Assembly: GCA_025352865.1 (NCBI GenBank) | Contig: JANXSB010000342.1 | Coordinates: forward strand, 1-9,228 | Reading direction: 5' to 3' | DNA from: Chthoniobacter sp. | GTDB lineage: Bacteria > Verrucomicrobiota > Verrucomicrobiia > Chthoniobacterales > Chthoniobacteraceae | DNA length: 9,228 bases | Shown: piece by piece, positions 1-7,000 of the stretch | Layout of the letters: each line of letters starts with the position of its first letter | How positions within the stretch are numbered: position 1 is the first letter of the stretch | Program-made: the position numbers and the translations under genes | Notes under the pieces: model-generated | The model's input: the letters and a program-made list of their open reading frames with translations, nothing else | The model's database searches: none | What the model was told of the DNA's origin: nothing

Positions 1-134
1 CGGGCCGCCGGAGCCGCCGCACCCGCCGTGGTAGAGGCGGGCGGCGGGGTCTGGCGGAGGCTCACGGCGACTAGGGCGACAAGACCCGCAACGACGAGCG
101 CAGCGGGGAGGAGGCGGAGGGTGGGGTTTTTCAT
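1..134 (-). CDS. N-terminus of a membrane-anchored or exported protein (partial)
   Basis: The reading frame starts at the ATG complementary to 132-134 and stays open to the left edge, giving 44 complete codons. The protein begins MKNPTLRLLPAALVVAGLVA. That is a short basic N-terminus followed by one hydrophobic helix (about residues 8-25), then a Pro/Ala/Thr-rich stretch typical of a periplasmic linker. It reads as a signal anchor or signal peptide. I see no lipobox cysteine and no clear signal-peptidase site. The enzymatic part is outside the window, so the function cannot be named. No Shine-Dalgarno sequence precedes the ATG; the upstream strand is pyrimidine-rich (CTCCTCAGCC). The start is supported by the lysine-plus-hydrophobic pattern immediately after it. 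I am fairly sure it is a real gene and have no view on its role. Confidence 0.7.
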   Translation of the reverse strand, partial: MKNPTLRLLPAALVVAGLVALVAVSLRQTPPPASTTAGAAAPAA

Positions 135-349
135 AGAATGAAGGCTGAGGAGATGTTCAGGGCGTTGGGGGAAACTGCGCGGAAATGACTTTCTGGAGAC
201 AGGCTCCTGCCCCTTAAACGCGCGAGTTTCCGTTTTTTCCAAAAAATCTGCGCGAGCGGGTGAAATTTTACGCGGGCTCGGCGAGAAGTCCGCAGCTTGT
301 ATTGAACAATTTTGCAGCCGCGCTCCCCGTGCCCAGACTGAGAGCGGCC
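135..349. other. Gene-free leader region between the left gene and the repeat array
   Basis: I see no credible gene here. The stretch is the upstream region of the minus-strand gene starting at 134. It contains a T6-CC-A6 inverted run at 233-246, flanked by a direct repeat of GCGCGAG (about 220-226 and 251-257). A weak minus-strand promoter candidate (TTGGAA, complement of 237-242, and TTTAAG, complement of 213-218, 18-base spacer) could serve the left gene, but the match is poor and I do not call it. Confidence 0.4.
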
Positions 350-416
350 GGCCCCGCACAGGTGCGTTTCCGGAATCCCATTCTGGAACGAGGGAAAACC
401 GCACGGAAAATACAAC

Positions 417-435
417 CCGCTTTGCCGGAAAGCGG
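417..435. repeat. Hairpin at the orientation switch of the array
   Basis: CCGCTTT (417-423) and AAAGCGG (429-435) form a perfect 7-bp stem around a GCCGG loop. It sits exactly where the inverted left-hand copies meet the direct copies, so it is the head-to-head junction of two oppositely oriented units. Confidence 0.65.
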
Positions 436-760
436 ATTCGCCTTTTGGAAAAGCAGGTTTGCTTTCGTCCTGTGCGGGTTTGCTTTCGGAAAAAGCGGGT
501 CTGCTTTTTGGAAAGGCGGGTTCGCGCGCCCTCCATCGGGTTTGCCTTTGCAAAAAGCGGGTTCGCATTTTTGGAAAGCGGGTTTGTTTTTTCCTGCGCA
601 GGTTTGCTTTTCAGCCAGGCGGGTCTGCTTTCCGGGAAAGCGGGTCTGCTTTTCTCCCAGGCGGGTTTGCCTTTGAAAAAGCGGGTCTGCTTTTCCGCTC
701 TGCGGGTGGTATCCGCGGCAAAGCGGGCGCGTTATTTTCCTGTGCGGGTTTGCTTTTGGC

Positions 761-800
761 AAAAGCGGGTTGTCTTTTTTGAAAAACAAACCCGCTTTTT
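761..800. terminator. Closing hairpin of the array, terminator-like on both strands
   Basis: AAAAGCGGGTT (761-771) pairs perfectly with AACCCGCTTTT (789-799). The interior continues imperfectly as a T-run against an A-run (775-786). On the plus strand the stem ends in TTTTT (796-800). On the minus strand it ends in TTTT (complement of 761-764). It could act as a bidirectional intrinsic terminator insulating the FN3-like gene from the left side. The stem is built from the array's own repeat unit, so it may instead be only a repeat junction. Confidence 0.45.
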
Positions 801-907
801 GGCAGGGCCGGTCGGATTCCAGCCCAGGTTTTCCCGATGGCGGCCCGGTCGGGAGCGGTGGCATGATTTTAGCTAACTGATTTTCAACCCGCAGTGACTG
901 TCAATCC

Positions 908-973
908 ATGTCTGGCACCGAGCGGATAACAAAAAAGACCACCAAGGTCTTCGCAGAAATCATAGCCCTATGA
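908..973 (+). CDS. Possible 21-residue ORF overlapping the FN3-like gene by ATGA
   Basis: An ATG at 908 opens a 21-codon frame (MSGTERITKKTTKVFAEIIA, then Leu) whose TGA at 971-973 overlaps the ATG of the downstream gene (970-972) as ATGA, the classic arrangement for translational coupling. The in-frame stop upstream is at 878-880, so no longer form exists. The peptide is basic in the middle, with no membrane segment and no recognised homologue. No Shine-Dalgarno sequence precedes 908. It could be a leader peptide that delivers ribosomes to the FN3-like gene. It could equally be chance, because a frame this short is weak evidence. The hairpin at 935-951 lies inside it. Confidence 0.25.
   Translation: MSGTERITKKTTKVFAEIIAL
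935..951. other. Small hairpin just upstream of the FN3-like gene
   Basis: AAGACC (935-940) and GGTCTT (946-951) form a perfect 6-bp stem with a 5-base loop (ACCAA), ending 18 bases before the ATG at 970. A run of A precedes it (931-936), so on the minus strand it is a short stem followed by a T-run, resembling a weak intrinsic terminator. On the plus strand it could be a leader hairpin near the ribosome entry site. No experiment-independent choice is possible. Confidence 0.35.
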
Positions 974-1602
974 ATAACGCAACCAATGGATTCTATGCGC
1001 GTGTCGCGCTTAGTTTCGCGAGAAAGATCGACACCGATCTGATCGCATTTGTCAGGAACGTCATCACCCTGATGACCGGCAACACCCGGTACCCCGCACC
1101 CACACCCGCGCTCGCGGTGCTCACCACTTCGGTGAACGCCTTTGAGACGGCGGTGCATGATGCGCTGGACGGTGGAAAAATCGCGATCGCCACGCGCAAT
1201 GCGGCGCGGGTGGAACTGCTGGCGCTGATGCGCCAGCTCGCCGCCTACGTGCAGGCAAGCTGCAACGCGGACCTGCTGGCGCTGATTAGCTCCGGCTTCG
1301 ACGCCGTGCGCGCGCCATCGCCCGTGGGCGTACTGCCTCCGCCCCAGAATCCGCGCCTCAGCCTCACCGGCAAAAGCGGGGAGCTGATGCTGAAGTTTGA
1401 CCGCGTGACCAATGCGGCCAACTACTCGGTGCAGTCCGCGCCCGCCGCCACCGGGCCGTGGGCGGACGAGGATATCTCGACCGCCACGCGCGTGGTCATC
1501 GGCGGTCTCACGCCCGGCGAGGTGCTGTGGGCGCGCGCCTGCGCGAACGGCTCCGCCGGAGCCAGCGAGTGGACCGCGCCGACAACGGCGATGGCGGTCT
1601 AG
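970..1602 (+). CDS. Helical plus fibronectin type III-like hypothetical protein
   Basis: The 210-aa protein has two parts. Residues 1-112 are predicted helical and contain a TGNTRYPAPTPAL segment (36-48) and an ATRNAARVELLALMRQLAAY segment (74-93). A Pro-rich linker follows (about 115-127). Residues 127-208 resemble one FN3 beta-sandwich: a KFDRVTNAANYSVQSA strand pair, then GLTPGEVLWARACANGSAG and a terminal SEWT, matching the family pattern of a YxV strand, LTPGT and R(V)xAxNxxG. This two-part architecture is, to my knowledge, widespread among Verrucomicrobiota hypothetical proteins; its role is not established. There is no signal peptide or membrane helix, so it is probably cytoplasmic or exported by an unrecognised route. 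It follows the 21-bp array and a possible coupled small ORF, and is closed by a strong terminator, so it is probably transcribed alone. The ATG at 970 is the only upstream start that keeps the helical domain whole. No Shine-Dalgarno sequence is visible. Confidence 0.88.
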   Translation: MNNATNGFYARVALSFARKIDTDLIAFVRNVITLMTGNTRYPAPTPALAVLTTSVNAFETAVHDALDGGKIAIATRNAARVELLALMRQLAAYVQASCNADLLALISSGFDAVRAPSPVGVLPPPQNPRLSLTGKSGELMLKFDRVTNAANYSVQSAPAATGPWADEDISTATRVVIGGLTPGEVLWARACANGSAGASEWTAPTTAMAV

Positions 1603-1631
1603 CCCGCAAAACACAACCTGCAAAAACCCAG

Positions 1632-1663
1632 GGCGCGCTGGAGAAAATCCGGCGCGCCTTTTT
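1632..1663 (+). terminator. Rho-independent terminator of the FN3-like gene
   Basis: GGCGCGCTGGA (1632-1642) pairs with TCCGGCGCGCC (1648-1658), an 11-bp stem with one T-G wobble and a GAAAA loop, followed directly by TTTTT (1659-1663). It lies 30 bases after the TAG of the FN3-like gene. On the minus strand the same stem is followed, after five other bases, by a T-run (complement of 1622-1626). It may therefore also weakly stop transcription arriving from the kinase gene that ends at 1712. Confidence 0.92.
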
Positions 1664-1668
1664 GCCGG

Positions 1669-1693
1669 GGGCTTGCTGTATTGCCAGCAGCCC
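1669..1693 (-). other. GC-rich hairpin downstream of the REC-kinase gene
   Basis: GGGC-TGCTG (1669-1678, one bulged T) pairs with CAGCA-GCCC (1685-1693) around a TATTGC loop. It lies 18 bases past the stop of the minus-strand kinase gene. No T-run follows on either strand, so it is not a classical terminator; it could protect the 3' end or assist the terminator beyond it. Confidence 0.35.
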
Positions 1694-1711
1694 GCCAAAG
1701 TCAGCCGGCAG

Positions 1712-3400
1712 CTACTTCGCGGTAACCTTCGCGATGGCGGAGCGGAGCGTGGTGAGGGTGAAAGGCTTGCTCACGACGAGGTCCACGCCGGCCGGTTTTT
1801 CGCCCGCGCCGGACATGATGTCGCCGAAGCCGGTGAGCAGGAGGACGGGCTGCGCGGGGCGGAGTTTTTTGATTTCGGCGGCGAGGGCGTCGCCGTTCAT
1901 CTCGGGCATGGAGCGGTCGGTCATCACGAGGTCGAATTCGCCGGCGCGGAATTTTTCCAATCCCTCGCGCCCGTTTTCGGCGGTGGTCACGTTGTGGTTG
2001 TCTTCGGCGAGATAGACGCCGAGGACTTCGCGCACGAGCGGTTCGTCCTCGACGACGAGGATGCGGAGCGAGACGCCGGCCGCGGGCGCAGGTTTCGCGG
2101 GCTCGGCGGTCTTCGCGCTTTTTTCCAGCGGGAGGGAAACGGCGACGGTGGTGCCGCGGCCCTGCTCGCTCTGAATGTCGATTTCACCGCCATGCCGGCG
2201 GGCGATGCCATAGACGGCACCAAGCCCGAGGCCGGTGCCCTGGTCTTCCTTCGTGGAAAAAAACGGCTCGAGGCAGCGCGCCTTGATTTCCTCGGACATG
2301 CCGATGCCGTCGTCGGCGACGGTGAGGACGAGCCAGCGGCCCTGGACCTCGGTGCGGATGGTGATGGTGCCGCGCTTGGGGATGGCGTCGATGGAGTTGA
2401 AAATGAGATCGACGAGGAGTTCGCGGAGTTCGGCTTCATTGCCGGGGACGGTGGGCACGTCGCCCATGTCGGTGCGGATGTCGATGTTCACGCCGGCGGC
2501 GAGCGCCTGGTCTTTCCACCGCGGCTGCGTGAGCGAGATGGCCTGGAGGACGACGTCGTTGATGACCACGGGCGTGAAAACTTCGCTCTCGTCGCGGTAG
2601 CGGTAGAACTCGCGCAGGCGGCTGACGACCTTGGCGCTATCCTTGGCGGCGTTGTGGATCATCTCGACGTAGTTGCGCACTTTTTTCGGGTCGGTGAGCG
2701 AGTCGGGCTTGAGCAGGAGCAGTTCGCTGAAGCCGAGGATGGGCGCGAGGGCGTTGTTGAAATCGTGGGCGATGCCATTGGCCATGCGGCCGAGCGCGTG
2801 CATGCGCTCGCGCTGGATGATCTCCTGCTGGGTGGCCTGGAGCTGGCTGAGCGCGGCGCTGAGCTGGCGGTTGCTTTCGAGCGCGGTGTCCTCGGCCTTG
2901 CGCCGCTCGGCGATCTCGGCCTGGAGTTTTGCGTTCGTCTGGATGAGCGCGGCGGTGCGCTCGCGGACGCGGTCTTCGAGCGCATCGTGCGCGCGCTGGA
3001 GCTCGGACTGCACGCGCTTGCGCTCGATGGCGTAGTGCATGGCGCGGAGGAGCGTGTGGTTGTCCACGCGGCCTTTCACGAGGTAGTCCTGCGCGCCGAG
3101 CTGCACGGTCTCGATGGCGAGCTGCACATCGTTGATCCCGCTGAGCACGACGAGCGCGGTCTGCGGCGCGGCCTCGAAGACGCGGATGAAAGTTTCGATC
3201 CCATCGCTGTCCGGCAGCGTGAGATCGAGGAGGATGAGTTCGATGCTCCCGGTCTTCAGCCAATCGAGCGCCGCGGCGAGCGAGGCGACGGTTTCAAGAT
3301 GAAAGTGGCTCAGCTCCGGCGTGGCGAGGAGCTGGCGGAGAAAGGCGACGTGCTCGGGATTATCCTCGACGAGCAGGACGGGGAGAATCTCGCTAGGCAT
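1712..3400 (-). CDS. Soluble hybrid histidine kinase, REC-HisKA-HATPase-REC
   Basis: This 562-aa cytoplasmic kinase has receiver domains at both ends. REC1 (about 6-122) keeps the acidic pair E12/D13, phospho-acceptor D59 (LILLDL), S87 and K109. A coiled coil (about 123-200, rich in ER and QL) leads to HisKA with the H-box GIAHDFNNAL, phospho-acceptor H212. HATPase_c has N-box N335 (LIFNSIDA), G1 DDGIGMS (363-369), F-box EPFFSTK and G2 GTGLGLG (388-394). A Pro/Ala linker precedes REC2 (about 445-560) with E451/D452, D495, T523 and K545-P546. All catalytic residues are intact, so autophosphorylation and transfer are expected. There is no PAS, GAF or membrane segment, so its input is probably phosphorylation of REC1 by another kinase. 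It is the last gene of the minus-strand cluster, 154 bases after the pseudopilin-like gene. The ATG at 3400 starts five residues before the first REC strand. The output partner is not in the window. Confidence 0.95.
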   Translation of the reverse strand: MPSEILPVLLVEDNPEHVAFLRQLLATPELSHFHLETVASLAAALDWLKTGSIELILLDLTLPDSDGIETFIRVFEAAPQTALVVLSGINDVQLAIETVQLGAQDYLVKGRVDNHTLLRAMHYAIERKRVQSELQRAHDALEDRVRERTAALIQTNAKLQAEIAERRKAEDTALESNRQLSAALSQLQATQQEIIQRERMHALGRMANGIAHDFNNALAPILGFSELLLLKPDSLTDPKKVRNYVEMIHNAAKDSAKVVSRLREFYRYRDESEVFTPVVINDVVLQAISLTQPRWKDQALAAGVNIDIRTDMGDVPTVPGNEAELRELLVDLIFNSIDAIPKRGTITIRTEVQGRWLVLTVADDGIGMSEEIKARCLEPFFSTKEDQGTGLGLGAVYGIARRHGGEIDIQSEQGRGTTVAVSLPLEKSAKTAEPAKPAPAAGVSLRILVVEDEPLVREVLGVYLAEDNHNVTTAENGREGLEKFRAGEFDLVMTDRSMPEMNGDALAAEIKKLRPAQPVLLLTGFGDIMSGAGEKPAGVDLVVSKPFTLTTLRSAIAKVTAK

Positions 3401-3554
3401 GGGCGGCGGCAGCCGGGCGCGCAGTCACCGCGGCGGTTTGGAAACGTGAAGTGGGGCGGACGATTTTCATGAGCTGCGGAATCTCAATGGACTCGTGATG
3501 TAGCAACTCAGGCCGCGATTGTATGCCTCAAATAATCCCGCCCGCGAAAATCTT

Positions 3555-4004
3555 TCAGTCGGCCAGCGGCGAAGCGGCGGCGGCGCTGTCCCGCCAGCTA
3601 TAGTAGTCGTCGCTGTGCTTCCCGGGCTTCTCCTCAAAAATCAGATTCGGCCCGGCGGAGTGGATTTTCGGCATGTGGCTCCCCTCGTCGAAAGTAATGC
3701 GAAACGGCGTGCCCCACGGGTCGAGCATCTCGCCGAGATCGTTCAGCGCCGTGGGTGGGGGATCGATAAAGACCGACGCCTTTTCATTCTTGCCGCGCAG
3801 CGCGCTCATGATCTCCCCCGCTCCGCCCTCGGGAAACTGGCCGTATTCCTTGCGGTAGTTGAGGAGCGCGGCGATGAGCGCGCGGGAAAGCTGGCGGACT
3901 TCGCTGCCTCGCGACGCTGTGGATTCCCCCGGCGGCTGGATGATGCCGGGAAGCATGAGGACGGCGAAGATGAGGAAGGCGATGATGACGGGGATTTTTT
4001 TCAT
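3555..4004 (-). CDS. Pseudopilin-like (GspG-type C-terminus) membrane-anchored protein
   Basis: The 149-aa protein starts MKKIPVIIAFLIFAVLMLPG, one transmembrane helix of about 18 residues after two lysines, and then has a soluble domain. Residues 37-60 (a helix with NYRKEYGQFPEG) and 95-101 (DPWGTPF), followed by SAGPN (116-120) and DDYYSW (132-137), match the layout of the GspG/major pseudopilin C-terminal domain, where a DPWGxP(Y/F) turn and a late Ser-x-Gly-x-(D/N) loop are conserved. The class III prepilin cleavage motif (G before FTLxE) is missing, so it should stay as an uncleaved single-pass membrane protein with the domain outside the membrane. No secretion ATPase, platform or peptidase gene is nearby. 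It is 30 bases downstream of the membrane kinase and upstream of the soluble kinase on the same strand, so probably co-transcribed. It may be a sensor accessory or simply an orphan; the homology call is moderate. Confidence 0.8.
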   Translation of the reverse strand: MKKIPVIIAFLIFAVLMLPGIIQPPGESTASRGSEVRQLSRALIAALLNYRKEYGQFPEGGAGEIMSALRGKNEKASVFIDPPPTALNDLGEMLDPWGTPFRITFDEGSHMPKIHSAGPNLIFEEKPGKHSDDYYSWRDSAAAASPLAD

Positions 4005-4034
4005 GGAAGAAGGGGAGTTGCGGAGGAAGCGGCG

Positions 4035-7000
4035 CTAGGCGGCGGGGCCGTCGAGCACCTCGCGGACTTTTTTCGCGAGATCCGCGGGCGTGAAGGGTTT
4101 TTGCAGAAAGGCCGCGCTCGCGTCGAGGCCATGCCGCTTGAGAATGCTTTCATCCACATAGCCGGAGGTGAAAAGAATTTTCGTTCCGGCGCGGCGTCCG
4201 CGAATCCACTGCGCCAGCTCCTGCCCGCCGGAATCCGGCAGCACCACATCCGCAAAAAGCAGGTCGATTTTCCGCCCGCCGTGCGTCTCGGCCGCGTCCC
4301 GCGCGCTCTTGCCGTCGGCGGCTTCGAGCACGGTGTAGCCGAGCCGCAGGAGGACATGCGTGGTCAGGCTGCGCACGGTGATTTCATCCTCGACGTAGAG
4401 CACCGTTTCATTGCCGCCCACGAGCTGGCCGACTTCCATTTTGCTGTTCGATTTCTCGCCGCTCTCATCCACCCGCGGCAGGTAAATGGCGAAGGTCGTC
4501 CCCGTGCCCACCGCGCTGTCCACGGTGATGTAGCCGCCGCTTTGTTTCACGATGCCGTAGCACGTCGCGAGGCCGAGGCCCGTGCCCTGGCCCTGCTCTT
4601 TCGTGGTAAAAAACGGCTCGAAGATGTGGCGGCGCACCTCGGGCGTCATGCCGTGCCCGGTGTCGGTGACGGTGAGCTTCACGTACTCGCCGGCGGGCAT
4701 CTCGTTCACGGAACTCGACTCGTCGAAAATGTAGGTCACGTCCTCCGTCTGAATGGTGATCGAGCCACCCTTGGGCATGGCGTCGCGGGCGTTGACGCAG
4801 AGATTGAGCAGCACCTGTTCGAGCTGGCCGGGGTCGGCCTTGAGCCGGCCGATCTCCGCCTTGAACTGCGTTTTGATCGCAATGTTTTCGCCGATCACGC
4901 GATCGAGCATTTTCTGCATGCTGCGCACGCTGTCGTTGAGATTGAAGACGCGCAGGAAGAGCGGCTGGCGGCGGCTGAAGGCGAGGAGCTGATGCGTGAG
5001 CGACGCCGCGAAATCCGCCGCCTTGCGGATTTCTGTGAGGTGTTTGTACATCCACTGCCGCTCGTCGGTCTGGCCGATGATGAGGTCGCTGTAGCCGAGG
5101 ATCGCAGTCAGAATGTTATTGAAATCGTGCGCGATGCCGCCGGCCAGCCGCCCGACCGCGTCCATCTTCTGCGCCTGGAGCAGCTCGCCCTCGAGCCGCT
5201 TGCGCTCGGTGATGTCGCGCGCGATCGAGGACAGGCCGGTGACGCGCCCGCCGTCGCCGAGGATCGGCGAGTCGGTCAGCGAGACGCTGATTTTTTTTCC
5301 GTCCTTGCGCAGCCGCACGCTCTCGTAGTTCGCGAGGCTCTGGCCGGCTTTCACCATGTGCAGCGTCTGCGGAAATTCATCGAGCCGCTCCGGCGGAATG
5401 AGCATGTGCAATGGCCGCCCGGCGATTTCCTCCAGCGTGTAGCCGTAGATGCGCTCGGCCCCGAGGTTCCAGCCGGTGATCACGCCGTCGAGCGTGCAGG
5501 CGATCATCGCATCGTTCGAGTTCGCCACGACGGCGGCCAGCTCGGAGTTGAGCCGCTCGGCTTCCTTCCGCTCGGTGATGTCGCGCAGGTAGGCGGTGAA
5601 CATCGGCTTCGCGTCGATCACGAAACGGCTGATCGCCAGCTCCACGGGAAACTCCGAGCCGTCGCTGCGCATGGCGGTGAGCTCCATGCGCCGACCATGC
5701 GCGGGCCCGGCGTTCGTGGCGTCGTAGAGCGCGAGCCCGCGCTGCTGGCTTTCGCGCAGGGTGGCCGGGTTGATCAGCTCAGCCATCTCGCGCCCGAGCG
5801 CCGTCTCCTGCGTGTAGCCGAAGGCGCGCTCCGCTGCGGGATTGAACTCGGTGATCTTTCCCTCGAGATCGAAAGTGATGATGCAGTCCAGCGCCGCGCG
5901 CAGGATCGCCGCCTTGCGCATTTCGCTGCGGCGCAGCGCCTCCTCGGAGCGCTTGCGCTCGATGAGGTAACTGAGCTGGCTCGAGATCGCGCCGAGCGTC
6001 TGCAGCAGCTCGTGGTCGGGCGGCGCGATTTTCGGGCTGAAAAATTCGAGCACATGGCAGACTTCGCCGCGCACCTCGATGGGCACGCCGAAGGCCGACG
6101 CCATTCCGCACTCCCGCGCCAGCCGCGCATTCGGGTAGGCGTCCTCGGCGGCGAGGTCGGCGATCCATTTCGGCTCCGCCATCTGCCAGACCTCACCCGC
6201 GAGCCGCTGGCCGCGCCGGCACTCGATCGCGGCGTTCGCTTTTTCAAACTCCCCGATCTCGATCTCCGGCACGCTCCACACCTCCACGCAATGCAGCACC
6301 CCGGCGTCCGCATCCACGTCCCAGACCGCGCCCATGTCCCACTCCAGCGTTTCGCAAATCGTCCGCAGCAGCTTGGGCCTCGCGTCCTCCACGCTCGCCG
6401 CGTCGGCGATGACCCGCGCCATCGCATACTGGAGCCTCCGCCGCTGCTCGCCCCACCACAGCACCGACACGTCCTCGACCGTGCCTTCGAGATAAAGCAG
6501 TGCGCCGCTTTCATCGCGCACCGCATGCACATTCTCGCGCACCCACAGCGTCCGCCCGTCGGCGCGGATGATCTCGAACTCGAAATTCGACACCACATCC
6601 GCCGTCTGCAGCGCCCGCAGCAGCGCCTCGCGCTGCGCGGGATCCACGTAGAGCTGCGTGGCCACATCGGTCAGCGCCCCCATCATCTGCTCCGGCGTCT
6701 CGTAGCCGTGCATCCGCGCCATCGCGCGGTTCGCCGTGAGGAAGCGCCCGTCCGGCGTCGTCTGGAAAATGCCCTCCACGGCGTTGTCGAAAATCGTGTG
6801 GTACTTCATCTCCGCCTCTCTCAACTGCGCGACCATGCGCTCCCGCTCCTCCGCCGCCGCGTGCAGCCGCCGCGTGCGCCGCAGGGACAGAACCAGCGTC
6901 AGCACCATCATCACAATGAGCGCGGCGGCAAAGACGCACTCCGCCGTCACGAAGCCGCCGGTCGCCCGTCCCTGCATCTGCAAGGACCCCACCGCGATCC

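Larger units (their letters stand above)
350..800. repeat. Degenerate 21-bp tandem repeat array
   Basis: Units begin with GCGGG(T/C)(T/C)TGC followed by a T-run and a variable 6-8 base spacer. Unit starts read at 432, 453, 474, 495, 516, 536, 557, 578, 598, 619, 640, 661, 681, 702, 723, 744 and 765: seventeen copies with a period of 21, occasionally 20. Two spacer classes are mixed. One is purine-rich (GGAAAA-type) and lets the unit fold as AAAGC-(6 nt)-GCTTT. The other is CCTGT/CCCAG-like and does not. From about 350 to 420 decayed copies lie in the opposite orientation; read on the minus strand they give CCTGTGCGGGG and AAAGCGGGTTGTATTTTCC. The right end is closed by an inverted half-unit. 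The unit has no stop codon in any frame on either strand and 21 is divisible by three, so several 100-200 codon open frames pass through it. I regard these as by-products. The function is unknown. Confidence 0.9.

Noticed and set aside
350..800. CRISPR array
   Set aside because: The repeat is degenerate, the period is only 21 bases, the variable part is 6-8 bases and itself falls into two classes, and no cas gene is near.
260..876. Several 100-200 codon open frames on both strands through the repeat array
   Set aside because: They follow from a stop-free 21-base unit. Four units are 20 bases long, which would shift any translated frame.
901..1698. Minus-strand 265-codon frame across the FN3-like gene
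   Set aside because: It has no recognisable domain, spans the plus-strand terminator, and the plus-strand protein has a coherent helical plus FN3-like layout.
1412..3472. A 686-codon plus-strand open frame over the REC-kinase gene
   Set aside because: It is antisense to a gene with intact catalytic motifs, overlaps the FN3-like gene and its terminator, and has a low-complexity Glu/Ala/Gly/Asp composition.
3401..3554. A separate promoter for the soluble kinase (TACAAT, complement of 3518-3523)
   Set aside because: No acceptable -35 element lies 15-19 bases upstream of it, so I did not call it. The 154-base gap still leaves room for an unrecognised promoter.
3555..4004. Part of a type II secretion or type IV pilus operon
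   Set aside because: No secretion ATPase, platform protein, secretin or prepilin peptidase is present, and the protein lacks the prepilin cleavage motif.
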